Below, piece by piece: positions 24,874 through 32,727 of a DNA stretch of 52,881 nt. Positions within the stretch are counted from its first letter, which is position 1. Every line of letters starts with the position of its first letter. A program made the position numbers and the translations under genes. This stretch comes from Planctomycetaceae bacterium (GTDB taxonomy: Bacteria > Planctomycetota > Phycisphaerae > Phycisphaerales > UBA1924), in the NCBI GenBank assembly GCA_027487735.1, contig JAIYDA010000115.1, positions 1-52,881 on the forward strand. The letters are read 5' to 3'. The notes under the pieces are model-generated. The model worked only from the letters and a program-made list of their open reading frames with translations. It did no database searches and was not told where the DNA came from.

Positions 24874-26763
24874 GTGAAGACGACCAAAGCCCTTGCCCTG
24901 TGCTGCCTTGCTGGCGGTGTCCTCGCGTGCGAGGCGTACGCGCAGATTCGCGTCGCGACGTGGAACGTGAGCAACTACAGCGGCGGCCGCAGCGCAGACA
25001 TCCAGAACATTGTGTATGGCACGTACCAAGGGCGGCAGTTTGCGCCGGACGTGATTGGATTGCAGGAGTTCAGCGGTCAGGCGGCACTGAACGAGTTTGT
25101 CACGATCTTGAACAGCGCGCCGGGCAGCCCGGGGGATTGGGTCGCGGCACCGTTCGAGAGCAGCCCCGACACGAATCAGGTGCTGGTGTATCGCTCGAGC
25201 AAGCTCGCGCTGGTGCGCGCGGTGACGATCGCGAACGCCGACCCGGGGACGACGGGCCAGCCTCGCGACACGCGCCGGTTTGATCTGCGTCCGGTTGGGT
25301 TTACGAGCAATGCGGCGTCGGTAGGCATCTATGTCACGCACATGAAGAGCGCATCGAGCGGCGAGGATCAGGCGCGGCGGCTGGTCGAGGCGCAGCGCAT
25401 CCGCGACAACGCCGAGGGCATTGACACCAACGGCTCTGGCACCGCGCTCCCCAGCGGCATGAACTTCATGGTGGTGGGGGACTTCAACATCCAGAGCAGC
25501 TCGCAGGCGGCGTATCAGGAGTTGGTCGGGAGCCAGACGAACAACACCGGCAGGTTCTTTGACCCCATCAACACCTCGGGAAGCTGGAACAACAACGCGT
25601 CGTTTCGGTATGTGCACACGCAGGACCCCGCGGGCAGCACGGGCGGCATGGACGATCGCCTCGACATTCTGCTGGTGAGCGGCAGCCTGCGCAACAACAC
25701 GGGGCTTGATTACATTGGCAGCCACACGCTGCCCTATAGCAGCAGCACCTGGAACGACCCCAACCACAGCTATCGCGTGTGGGGCAACGACGGCACGAGC
25801 TACCAGACGGCGCTTCGCGTGAACGCTGGGGGCGTGCCCAACGCGATGGTGGGCGCGAGCATCGCTCAGGACCTGATCGATGTGTGCGTGGGCAGCGGCC
25901 ACTTGCCTGTGTATCTCGACTTGCGCGTGCCTGCGCTCGCGAGCCTGAGCACGAGCAGCATCAGCTTCGGCAGCGTGGCGCTGAATAGCACGCCTCCGGT
26001 CATCAACCTCGTGGTGAGCAACGGCATCAACCCTGCGGTGTTTGGCACGGGCGTGGAGACGCTGTCGTACAGCATCGCGGCGCCCAGCGTGCCGCAGTTT
26101 ACCGCTCCGGTGGGCAGCTTTAGCGACGCGGCGGGCGGGGGCACGAACACGCACGCCATCTCGCTGAACACGAGCACTGCGGGCACGTTCTCTGGCACCA
26201 TCACGCTCACCACCAACGACCCAGACAGGCCCACGATCGTCGTGCCCGTCTCGGGGAGCGTCGTGAACGTGAACCAGCCTCCCGTTGCAAACGCGGGGCC
26301 CGACCAGACCGTGACCGACACCGATGGCGATGGGTTTGCGATGGTGACGCTCGATGGTTCCGCAAGCTTTGATCCCGACGGCACGATCACGAGCTATCAG
26401 TGGCGCGAGGGGTTCATCAACCTCACGGGCAGCCTGCCGCAGCCGACGGCGGTCGTGTCGCTAGGCGTCGGCACGCGGACGATCACGCTGCGCGTGCGCG
26501 ACAACAGCAACACGATCGCTCAGGACAACGTGGTGATTACTGTGCTGCCCCAGCCCGGCTGCAACGACATTGACTTCAACAACGACGGGCTCTTCCCCGA
26601 CGACAGCGACCTGATCGACTTCCTCGTCGTGCTGGCGGGCGGTGCGTGCAGCACCGACCCGACCCCGGGCTGCGACACCATCGATTTCAATAACGATGGG
26701 CTCTTCCCGGATGACGCAGACCTCCTGGCGTTCCTCAACGTGCTGGCAGGGCAGCCCTGCTGA
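24874..26763 (+). CDS. Secreted endonuclease/exonuclease/phosphatase-fold protein with PKD and dockerin-like tail
   Basis: A 629-aa exported protein starting at GTG 24874, with GGAGAG 3 nt upstream. The signal peptide ends near AYA-Q24. The catalytic domain, up to about residue 355, has DNase I-superfamily motifs: VATWNVSN, VIGLQEF, YVTHMKS, VVGDFNIQSS and GSGHLPVYLD. The usual SDH appears as GHLPV, with the catalytic His kept. A beta domain with ASLSTSSISFGSVAL (SPD2/Hydin-like) follows, then a PKD domain (PPVANAGPDQTVTD; LDGSASFDPDGTI), and two dockerin-like units (DFNNDGLFPDDSDLIDFL and DFNNDGLFPDDADLLAFL). It may hydrolyse nucleic acids or phosphoesters outside the cell; the substrate is unproven. 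Confidence 0.88.
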   Translation: MKTTKALALCCLAGGVLACEAYAQIRVATWNVSNYSGGRSADIQNIVYGTYQGRQFAPDVIGLQEFSGQAALNEFVTILNSAPGSPGDWVAAPFESSPDTNQVLVYRSSKLALVRAVTIANADPGTTGQPRDTRRFDLRPVGFTSNAASVGIYVTHMKSASSGEDQARRLVEAQRIRDNAEGIDTNGSGTALPSGMNFMVVGDFNIQSSSQAAYQELVGSQTNNTGRFFDPINTSGSWNNNASFRYVHTQDPAGSTGGMDDRLDILLVSGSLRNNTGLDYIGSHTLPYSSSTWNDPNHSYRVWGNDGTSYQTALRVNAGGVPNAMVGASIAQDLIDVCVGSGHLPVYLDLRVPALASLSTSSISFGSVALNSTPPVINLVVSNGINPAVFGTGVETLSYSIAAPSVPQFTAPVGSFSDAAGGGTNTHAISLNTSTAGTFSGTITLTTNDPDRPTIVVPVSGSVVNVNQPPVANAGPDQTVTDTDGDGFAMVTLDGSASFDPDGTITSYQWREGFINLTGSLPQPTAVVSLGVGTRTITLRVRDNSNTIAQDNVVITVLPQPGCNDIDFNNDGLFPDDSDLIDFLVVLAGGACSTDPTPGCDTIDFNNDGLFPDDADLLAFLNVLAGQPC

Positions 26764-27188
26764 GGCGGAGTTTTTGGGGCTGGGCTTTGAAGCTGGGTTC
26801 TGAACCTGTGGGCCTTTCCCGGCCCCCAGCACAGGAGACCCCCTGGCGGATGCCCCTTACACACGGCAAACATGGGCCTGGACCGCACACGTCGGACGGG
26901 CGGGGGCGATCTGGGCATGGCAGGGGCGGGCTGGGCGAAATCTGCCCGGGGGTTGAGCCGATGCAAACGCAGCGTTAAAACTCGCGTGAAAACGCGGGCG
27001 TGGAGCCCTCGTGCGGCGTGGCTGCGCGAGATGATCGCTCTATCATGATCCTTGCCGTCGTGCGAGGGTGGTGAAGATCACCCTGTGCGGCGAGCGCCGG
27101 ACGGCAAGCGTTCTGCGATCGCGTTCGGCACGCCCGATGACTCAGCTCGTTTCCAGCACCCCCAACTTTGCTCAGGAGTTTCGCTCGT
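26764..27188. other. 425-bp gap with possible terminator hairpin
   Basis: Downstream of the nuclease stop there is a 13-bp direct repeat (26779-26791 and 26792-26804, core GCTGGG...TGAA). It is followed by a hairpin CCTGTG...CACAGG (26805-26835) with an inner GGCC/GGCC stem and no following T-run. The remainder is the upstream region of the epimerase gene, with no coding frame I would support. Confidence 0.4.
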
Positions 27189-28445
27189 ATGTCGATGCCC
27201 ATCGCCCCGATCAACAAGAACATCACCGTCGTCGTCACTGGTGCCGGTGGCTTCATCGGCGGACACCTGGTCAACTTCTTCCGCAAGGCGGGCGTGAAGC
27301 GGATCAAAGCTGCGGACATCAAGCCGCTCGATGAGTGGTATCAGGTGTTCCGCGACGTCGAGAACCACGCGGGCCCGCTGAAGGGCGACTGCCGCGACTA
27401 CAAGGTCTGTCGCACGCTCTGCACGGGAGCCGACGAGGTCTATCAGCTCGCGGCCGACATGGGCGGCATGGGCTTCATTGAGAACAACAAGGCCCTGTGC
27501 ATGCTCAGCGTGCTGACGAACACGCACATGCTGCTGGCAGCCCAGGAAGCGGGCGTGGACAAGTTCTTCTACAGCAGCAGCGCGTGCGTGTATAACGCTG
27601 AGAAGCAGAAGAACCCGAACATCACGGCGCTGAAGGAAGCTGATGCGTATCCGGGCCTGCCCGAGGATGGCTACGGCTGGGAGAAGCTCTTCAGCGAGCG
27701 CATGTGCCGCCACTTCCGCGAGGACTTTGGCATGCACACGCGGGTCGCCCGCTTCCACAACGTCTACGGCCCCGAGGGCACGTGGGAGGGTGGCCGCGAG
27801 AAGGCACCCGCCGCGATCTGCCGCAAGGTGATGGCCGCGAAGCTGAGCGGCAAGCACGAGATCGAGATCTGGGGAGATGGGCAGCAGACGCGCAGCTTCA
27901 TGTATGTGGACGACTGCGTGAAGGGCATCAACCTCATCACGCACAGCGGTGTGCTCGAGCCCCTGAACCTGGGCAGCAGCGAGCTGGTGAGCATCAACCA
28001 GCTTGTCAGCATCGCCGAGGACATCGCGGGCATCAAGCTGAATCGCAAGTACAAGCTCGACGCGCCCAAGGGCGTGGCGGGTCGCAACAGCGACAACACG
28101 AAGATTATGGATGAGCTCGGCTGGGAGCCCGACACGAAGCTGCGCGACGGCATGGAGAAGACCTATCGCTGGATCTATGACCAGTTCAGCGCGAAGTACA
28201 CCGCCAAGACCGCGCTCGTGAGCAGCCAGAGCGTGTTCACGAAGGGCAGCCACCCGATCCCGGGCGATGGCTTCAACCCCGAGAGCAAGAACATGGATAC
28301 CTGGAAGCAGGGCATCCCCGCTGGCTACGGCAAGGCGAACGGCAAGCCCGCGAAGAAGGCTGCGAAGAAGAAGATTGCGAAGGCCGCGAAGCCCGCGGGT
28401 CGCAAGGTGACCAAGAAGCTGGCGAAGAAGGCGGCGAAGCGCTGA
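27189..28445 (+). CDS. GDP-mannose 3,5-epimerase-like protein with lysine-rich histone-H1-like tail
   Basis: A 418-aa extended SDR closely resembling plant-type GDP-mannose 3,5-epimerase, which makes GDP-L-galactose/L-gulose. The Rossmann motif TGAGGFIG is at 17-24, and AADMGGMGFIENN at 88-100. The catalytic residues match plant GME: Cys133 in SSSACVYN, Tyr162 and Lys166 in YGWEK, and Lys205 in GGREKAPAA. The WGDGQQTRSFMYVDDCV and GRNSDNTKI segments are diagnostic. The catalytic part ends near 338. A linker (about 339-381) and a tail (382-418) follow; the tail contains 15 Lys and 2 Arg in 37 residues with Ala/Pro, like histone-H1-like proteins. Start: AGGAG 10 nt before ATG 27189. A strong terminator follows. 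Confidence 0.9.
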   Translation: MSMPIAPINKNITVVVTGAGGFIGGHLVNFFRKAGVKRIKAADIKPLDEWYQVFRDVENHAGPLKGDCRDYKVCRTLCTGADEVYQLAADMGGMGFIENNKALCMLSVLTNTHMLLAAQEAGVDKFFYSSSACVYNAEKQKNPNITALKEADAYPGLPEDGYGWEKLFSERMCRHFREDFGMHTRVARFHNVYGPEGTWEGGREKAPAAICRKVMAAKLSGKHEIEIWGDGQQTRSFMYVDDCVKGINLITHSGVLEPLNLGSSELVSINQLVSIAEDIAGIKLNRKYKLDAPKGVAGRNSDNTKIMDELGWEPDTKLRDGMEKTYRWIYDQFSAKYTAKTALVSSQSVFTKGSHPIPGDGFNPESKNMDTWKQGIPAGYGKANGKPAKKAAKKKIAKAAKPAGRKVTKKLAKKAAKR

Positions 28446-28479
28446 ATCGCCTGACTGGGTTCGACAACGCATGAACGAG

Positions 28480-28513
28480 AAAGTCCTGCAAGGGTGAAGC
28501 CTTGCAGGACTTT
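28480..28513. terminator. Rho-independent terminator, possibly bidirectional
   Basis: A perfect 14-bp stem (28480-28493 with 28500-28513, core AAGTCCTGCAAGG) encloses a 6-nt GTGAAG loop, with A-residues before it and T-residues at its 3' edge. It lies between the convergent epimerase (plus) and META lipoprotein (minus) genes, so it could stop both transcripts. Confidence 0.88.
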
Positions 28514-28556
28514 TGCATTCAGCCCTGTGTGCCGATGGCTCCGAGCGGGCGAAGGG

Positions 28557-29099
28557 TTACTTCTTCGCAAACCGCAGCAGCTCGCTCGCGCCGTCCGTCA
28601 GGCTCAGGCCCTTGCCGCCATCGGTGAGGCGGAAGCTGCTGACCTTATTCAGCGCGCCGAGGAAATCGTTCTCGAGCTGCATCGCGGCGGGCGGGCCTGC
28701 CATCTTGGTGCTGAACATGTTGCCCAGCGAGAGCTTGCCCTGCGCGAGGGCTGCGGGATCGAGCTTGCCGCCGCCGATGCGATTGACGCCGCTGAAGCCA
28801 CCCACCGCGCCATCCTTCGCGAAGTTGAGCGTCGGTGCACTGCCATTGGGGATGGCGGCGAGCATGCTCGCGATGTCCTTGCCGCCAAGCTGGGTGAGGG
28901 CCCACTCGCCCGCGAGCTGCGACAGCGGGTCTTTGCCTTTCATGAGTCCTGCGATGCCCCCGGAGCTGGAGCAGCCAGAGAGCGTGCCCGTGCTCGCGGC
29001 GAGCGCGGCGCACGCGAGCAGGCCCGCAGCGAGCGAGCGGCGAGCGAGTGAGGGGGCTGGGCGGGGGCTTGGGGCTGCGGTGGGGAGTGGGTTGCTCAT
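28557..29099 (-). CDS. META-domain (HslJ-like) lipoprotein
   Basis: A 180-aa predicted lipoprotein. The signal h-region LLACAALAAS is followed by lipobox LSGC, with Cys near residue 43, so it should be membrane-attached after cleavage. The mature part has META-domain features: GEWALTQLGGKDI, PTLNFAKDGAVGGFSGVNRIGG, then LENDFLGALNKVSSFRL and LSLTDGASELLRF. HslJ-type META proteins are envelope proteins linked to heat or novobiocin tolerance in E. coli; the role here is unknown. No strong ribosome site is seen. Convergent with the epimerase gene across the terminator. Confidence 0.85.
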   Translation of the reverse strand: MSNPLPTAAPSPRPAPSLARRSLAAGLLACAALAASTGTLSGCSSSGGIAGLMKGKDPLSQLAGEWALTQLGGKDIASMLAAIPNGSAPTLNFAKDGAVGGFSGVNRIGGGKLDPAALAQGKLSLGNMFSTKMAGPPAAMQLENDFLGALNKVSSFRLTDGGKGLSLTDGASELLRFAKK

Positions 29100-29206
29100 G
29101 CCGCAAATGTAGAGGTGGTGGGGGAGGGGCGCGTGGGGGCTGAGGAGAGGGCCCGGGCAAACGCCCCAGCACGAAACCCATCGAAAACCCGTGCGTAGAG
29201 AAATGC

Positions 29207-30406
29207 ATGAACACCCGCTGGCCCGCCCTGCTGGCCTGTTGCGCGAGCTGCTTGCTCACGCTCCCTGCGCGAGCGACCGACGAGCTCGCCTCGCCCGCCG
29301 CGAACCCCTCGCCAAATCCATCAGCGAAGCCCTCAGCCAATCCCTTAGCAGGCCCGCCCGCGGCGGCTCGCCCCGAGTGCTTCGCACCGGGCGACCCCCT
29401 CGCAACCGCACTGCGCGAGGTCGCAGGCTCACTGCGCCTGAGCAGTGACACCGCGAGCATCGAGCAGGCGATGACGAAGGCCTCGCAGACGCGCGTGCAG
29501 CAGGAGGCCGCGCTGCGCGCGATTCGGCGTCAGCACTTCGGACACGTGAAGGGCAAGCTCGCGCGGCAGGAGGGGCTCGCGAAGCTCGAAGCGATTGCGC
29601 AGCCTGCGCTCTATCCGCTCATGATCGAGGTGTTCCGGCGCGACCACCTGGACACGAAGCGCACGCTCATGGGCATCTTCGAGCGTGCGGCAAGCAGCGA
29701 GGGGGATGCGTCGCTCGCATGGATGGCGATCTTTGAGAAGGACGCCAAGGCCCGCGCCGCGGCGATGGAGCGCGTGCTGTCCCGCAAGCAGGCCTGGCCC
29801 GCGATGACCACGCCCCGCAGCGTGCAGCTCGTGGCCTTTGAGGGGCTGGGCAGCCGCAGCAGCAGCGTGGTGGCCCGCGCGGGCGGGTTTGTCGATGCGC
29901 TGAGCATCGTCGAGGCTCTGCCCTGGATGATTGCGGGGCAGGTGCAGGCAACGCCCAGCGGCGGCGCAAGCGAGCGAGCCGGTGCGCTCGCGTGGATTGT
30001 GGTGGGAAGCCAGACTAACTACGTGAGCGACCTCACACCCATCGTGGCTGAAGCTGCGGTCGCGTTTGACCCGGAGATCAGCACGTTTACCAGCGGCACG
30101 TACATCCGCGTGCTCGATGCGTCGGTGGTGACATACAACCTCGAGCTGCACAACGCCCTGCACCGCTTTGCCAAGCGCCTGACGGGCAAGGACACCACTC
30201 ACCTGGGGTGGGACTATGCCGCGTGGAAGGCATGGCACCGCACGGAGTTCACGCCCTATTGGGATGCGGTGGTGCAGGCGGAGGTGGACAAGCGAGCCGC
30301 AGCGCAGGGAGCGGGCGCGAGCAGTGCTGAGCCTGGGCCGATTGCTGAGCCCGCCGTCGAGCCGCAGTGGCCCACGGGCGTGAGCGTGCGTGAGGGGAAG
30401 AAGTGA
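29207..30406 (+). CDS. Secreted alpha-helical protein of unknown function
   Basis: A 399-aa protein with a signal peptide ending near ARA-T (about residue 23) and then an Asn/Pro/Ser/Ala linker with short repeats (NPSPNPSAKPSANPLA). The body is mainly helical and has no catalytic motif I recognise; LYPLMIEVFRRDHLDTKRTL and LAWMAIFEKDAKARAAAMER look HEAT-like. Conserved-looking segments are VGSQTNYVSDLTPIV and WDYAAWKAWHRTEFTPYWD. Length and export suggest an envelope protein. It is divergent from META (107-bp gap) and convergent with the MlaE-like gene. Confidence 0.7.
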   Translation: MNTRWPALLACCASCLLTLPARATDELASPAANPSPNPSAKPSANPLAGPPAAARPECFAPGDPLATALREVAGSLRLSSDTASIEQAMTKASQTRVQQEAALRAIRRQHFGHVKGKLARQEGLAKLEAIAQPALYPLMIEVFRRDHLDTKRTLMGIFERAASSEGDASLAWMAIFEKDAKARAAAMERVLSRKQAWPAMTTPRSVQLVAFEGLGSRSSSVVARAGGFVDALSIVEALPWMIAGQVQATPSGGASERAGALAWIVVGSQTNYVSDLTPIVAEAAVAFDPEISTFTSGTYIRVLDASVVTYNLELHNALHRFAKRLTGKDTTHLGWDYAAWKAWHRTEFTPYWDAVVQAEVDKRAAAQGAGASSAEPGPIAEPAVEPQWPTGVSVREGKK

Positions 30407-30445
30407 GACCAACTGCAATCCGCGAGCGCTACGCGGTGAGCAGCC

Positions 30446-31330
30446 CTACACGAGCCCGAGTGCGAAGAACACCGCAGTAAAGGCAAGGTCCGCAATCACG
30501 ATCGCGACGACGCTCTGCACCACGGTGCCCGTGGTGGCCTTGCCCACGCCCGCCGCGCCGCCCGAGACCTTGAGGCCATTCGTGCAGGCGATGACGCCGA
30601 TGAGCAAGCCAAAGACCGCGCCCTTGAACACGCCCGTGAGGAAGTCGACGGGCTTTGCCTGGTCGAGCATATTGCTGATGAACGTGCTGAAGGGGATGCC
30701 CAGCACCGCGTTGCTCACGTAGAGCGCACTCACGATCGCGACGACGACCGCGATGATGGCAAGGCACGTCATGCTGATAATGCTCGCGAGCACGCGTGGC
30801 ACCACGAGGAAGCGCACGGGGTTGAGGGCGTGGGCTTCGAGGGCTTCGATCTCCTCGCTCACCACCATCGTGCCGATCTCCGCAGCGATGCTCGCGCCGG
30901 CAAAGCCCGTGAGCACGATGGCGCCGATGAGCGGCCCAAGCTCGCGCAGCACCGCGACGGAGATGATGTTCGCAACCAGGTCCTTGCGTCCGAACTCATC
31001 CAGGGGCGGCGCGAGCTGCAGCGCGAGGATGAGCCCCACGCACCCCGAGACCAGCGACACGATGCCGATGCTCCGCACGCCCACCCGCAGCATCTGGCTC
31101 ACAAGAGCCGAGAGCCCGAACCGCACGCGCTTGGTGAAGATGCCCAGCCAGGCCCAGCGCAGCGCATCGAGCAGCAGCAGCGTCGCGCTCCCGGCGTGGT
31201 CGAGCAAGCCCAGCGTCCACGCGCCAAGCGAATCGAGCATGCGCAGGGGCAGCACGTCGGGCAGGGTTCGGCTGGTGGTAGCGGGTTGCTTTGCCAAGGC
31301 TTGCCTCACTTGCGGGCGGCCTGCCCGCAT
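30446..31330 (-). CDS. MlaE-family ABC transporter permease
   Basis: A 294-aa membrane permease of the MlaE/Ttg2B family, which moves lipids between inner and outer membranes. Typical motifs: VLRELGPLIGAIVLTGFAGA, IAAEIGTMVVSEEIEALEA, PVRFLVVPRVLAS, and the C-terminal GVIACTNGLKVSGGAAGVG followed by ATTGTVVQSVVAI. Five to six membrane helices follow a 70-residue N-terminal region with an amphipathic segment, as in other MlaE proteins. The ATPase (MlaF), MCE protein (MlaD) and MlaC are not next to it. It lies 19 nt downstream of a STAS gene, so a STAS partner like MlaB is possible. Confidence 0.9.
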   Translation of the reverse strand: MRAGRPQVRQALAKQPATTSRTLPDVLPLRMLDSLGAWTLGLLDHAGSATLLLLDALRWAWLGIFTKRVRFGLSALVSQMLRVGVRSIGIVSLVSGCVGLILALQLAPPLDEFGRKDLVANIISVAVLRELGPLIGAIVLTGFAGASIAAEIGTMVVSEEIEALEAHALNPVRFLVVPRVLASIISMTCLAIIAVVVAIVSALYVSNAVLGIPFSTFISNMLDQAKPVDFLTGVFKGAVFGLLIGVIACTNGLKVSGGAAGVGKATTGTVVQSVVAIVIADLAFTAVFFALGLV

Positions 31331-31349
31331 CCAGCTCCACGCCCGCCGC

Positions 31350-31694
31350 CTACACGCCAGCCTCGGCCTGCGTGCCCACGATCTTGAAGAAGCTCGTGAG
31401 GCGGCTGATGTCGATTACGGCCTTCACGCGCTCTTGCAGCCCGCAGAGCACGAGGGGAATCTTGGTCTTGTTCGATTGCTGCGCCGCTTGCACGAGCGTT
31501 GCGAGCCCGCTGGTTGCCATGTAGCTCACGCTCGTGAGGTCGATGACGACCTTCGCAGGGCGAGACTCAAAGGCCTCCTTCACAGCTTGCTGCATCGTGG
31601 GGGCTTCGTGCGTTGCGATCTCACCCTGCGGCGCAAGCACGAGGGCGCTCGCGGTGCGTTGGGTGCGGATGATGAGGGGGGTGCTTTCTGCCAT
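31350..31694 (-). CDS. STAS-domain protein (anti-anti-sigma or MlaB-like)
   Basis: A 114-aa single STAS domain. IDLTSVSYMATSGLATLVQA (residues 51-70) contains Ser62 at the position phosphorylated in SpoIIAA/RsbV, with the following Gly-Leu kept. GEIATHEAPTMQQAV is the usual N-terminal helix region. Start 31694 was chosen since the 31 upstream residues are not domain-like. It is flanked by an RsbW-type kinase gene (112 nt upstream, same strand) and the MlaE permease (19 nt downstream). It can therefore be read either as RsbV-like partner of the kinase or as MlaB-like subunit of the transporter. Confidence 0.9.
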   Translation of the reverse strand: MAESTPLIIRTQRTASALVLAPQGEIATHEAPTMQQAVKEAFESRPAKVVIDLTSVSYMATSGLATLVQAAQQSNKTKIPLVLCGLQERVKAVIDISRLTSFFKIVGTQAEAGV

Positions 31695-31806
31695 ACGAAA
31701 CAACTTCCCTCGCGACAAACCCGTGACAAACGATCGAGGAACAACACTGCTTCCGTCTCTTCCGATCGTCCGACGGTGTCGGTTCATCGGTCACACGCCC
31801 CGGAGT

Positions 31807-32283
31807 TCAGCACTCGCGACAGACCGGCGCCTGGCTGTTGATCAGCTTCACCAGCGTAAGCCGCATGCCGCGACCGGGGCGGCGTTCGTACACAACATCG
31901 TCCATGACCTGTCGCATGATGTGCACGCCCAGCCCGCCCGGGCGCACGTCGTCGAGGTCTCGCCCGCGCACGTTGCTGGGGTCAATCTGCTCCCCCTCGT
32001 CCTCGATCACGATCCGCAGGCCCTGCCCCAGCTTCGCGTGGCTGACAGCCCAGAATGCCACGCTCATGCGCTCGTGTTCGCTGCCGCCATAGCCATGACG
32101 GATGACATTCGCCAGAGCCTCATCGAGCGCGAGCACGATGTGCCCGGCCTGGTGGTGCGAGAAGCCCATGCGGATCGCAAGGCTCTCGGCAAAGGCCCGC
32201 ACCGAGCAGAGATACGCCGTCTTCGTGGCGAGCGTGAACGCCACCTCGGGCTCGCGGGACTGGGCTTGCAGCTCGCTGTTCAT
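31807..32283 (-). CDS. RsbW/SpoIIAB-type serine kinase (anti-sigma factor)
   Basis: A 158-aa HATPase_c_2 protein. N-box: LALDEALANVIRHGYGG (52-67) with Glu55 and Asn59. G1: IEDEGEQIDPS. G2: GGLGVHIMRQVMD. These are the ATP-binding motifs of GHKL anti-sigma kinases that phosphorylate STAS proteins. Start 32283 overlaps the stop of the upstream lipoprotein gene (ATGA), so translation is probably coupled. A STAS-domain gene follows, the normal kinase/antagonist pairing, but no sigma gene is adjacent; the two sigma genes of this window are far away. Confidence 0.9.
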   Translation of the reverse strand: MNSELQAQSREPEVAFTLATKTAYLCSVRAFAESLAIRMGFSHHQAGHIVLALDEALANVIRHGYGGSEHERMSVAFWAVSHAKLGQGLRIVIEDEGEQIDPSNVRGRDLDDVRPGGLGVHIMRQVMDDVVYERRPGRGMRLTLVKLINSQAPVCREC

Positions 32284-32675
32284 GGGTTGCCCCCGCGATG
32301 CGTCGCTCCGCTGTTCTCCCTGCCTGCGAGCCACGCATCCCATGCTTTGATGCCAGCTGCACGCTCTTCGTCGCTGCCCGCGGCATCGAAGCCCTTGGTC
32401 TCGCCCGTGAGCTTCTCGAGCGTGCGGATGGCAAGCACGCGCGTCGCGGGGTCGTCGCTGCCCAGCATCCGCACGAGCTGGGGCAGGCTGCTCGCATCAC
32501 GCTGCTTCGCGGCTTGCACGATCGCGGCGTTGCGGGCTGCGGGCTCGGCACTGTCGAAGCTCGCCCCGGCGGTGGGCATGCACCCCGCAAGGCCCGCGCA
32601 GCAGGCGCACGCAAGCGCGAGGCGCCACGCGCTGAGCCTTCCACGAAGAACGACATCGGGCTGCGTCATCCGCAT
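32280..32675 (-). CDS. Small HEAT-like lipoprotein
   Basis: A 131-aa protein with signal h-region LALACACCAGLAGC, a lipobox-like LAGC (Cys near residue 30). The mature part includes AARNAAIVQAAKQRDASSLP followed by QLVRMLGSDDPATRVLAIRT, which resembles one to two HEAT repeats. ATG 32675 and 32669 are both possible starts. The stop overlaps the kinase start by ATGA. It lies 52 nt downstream of the 3D-domain gene. No known function; its coupling to the kinase suggests a sensory or scaffold role (inference). Confidence 0.75.
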   Translation of the reverse strand: MRMTQPDVVLRGRLSAWRLALACACCAGLAGCMPTAGASFDSAEPAARNAAIVQAAKQRDASSLPQLVRMLGSDDPATRVLAIRTLEKLTGETKGFDAAGSDEERAAGIKAWDAWLAGRENSGATHRGGNP

Positions 32676-32727
32676 GCAGGGTACTCGCTCCGCCTCGCAC
32701 ACCGCCTCTTGCCGCCAGCATTCTCCA

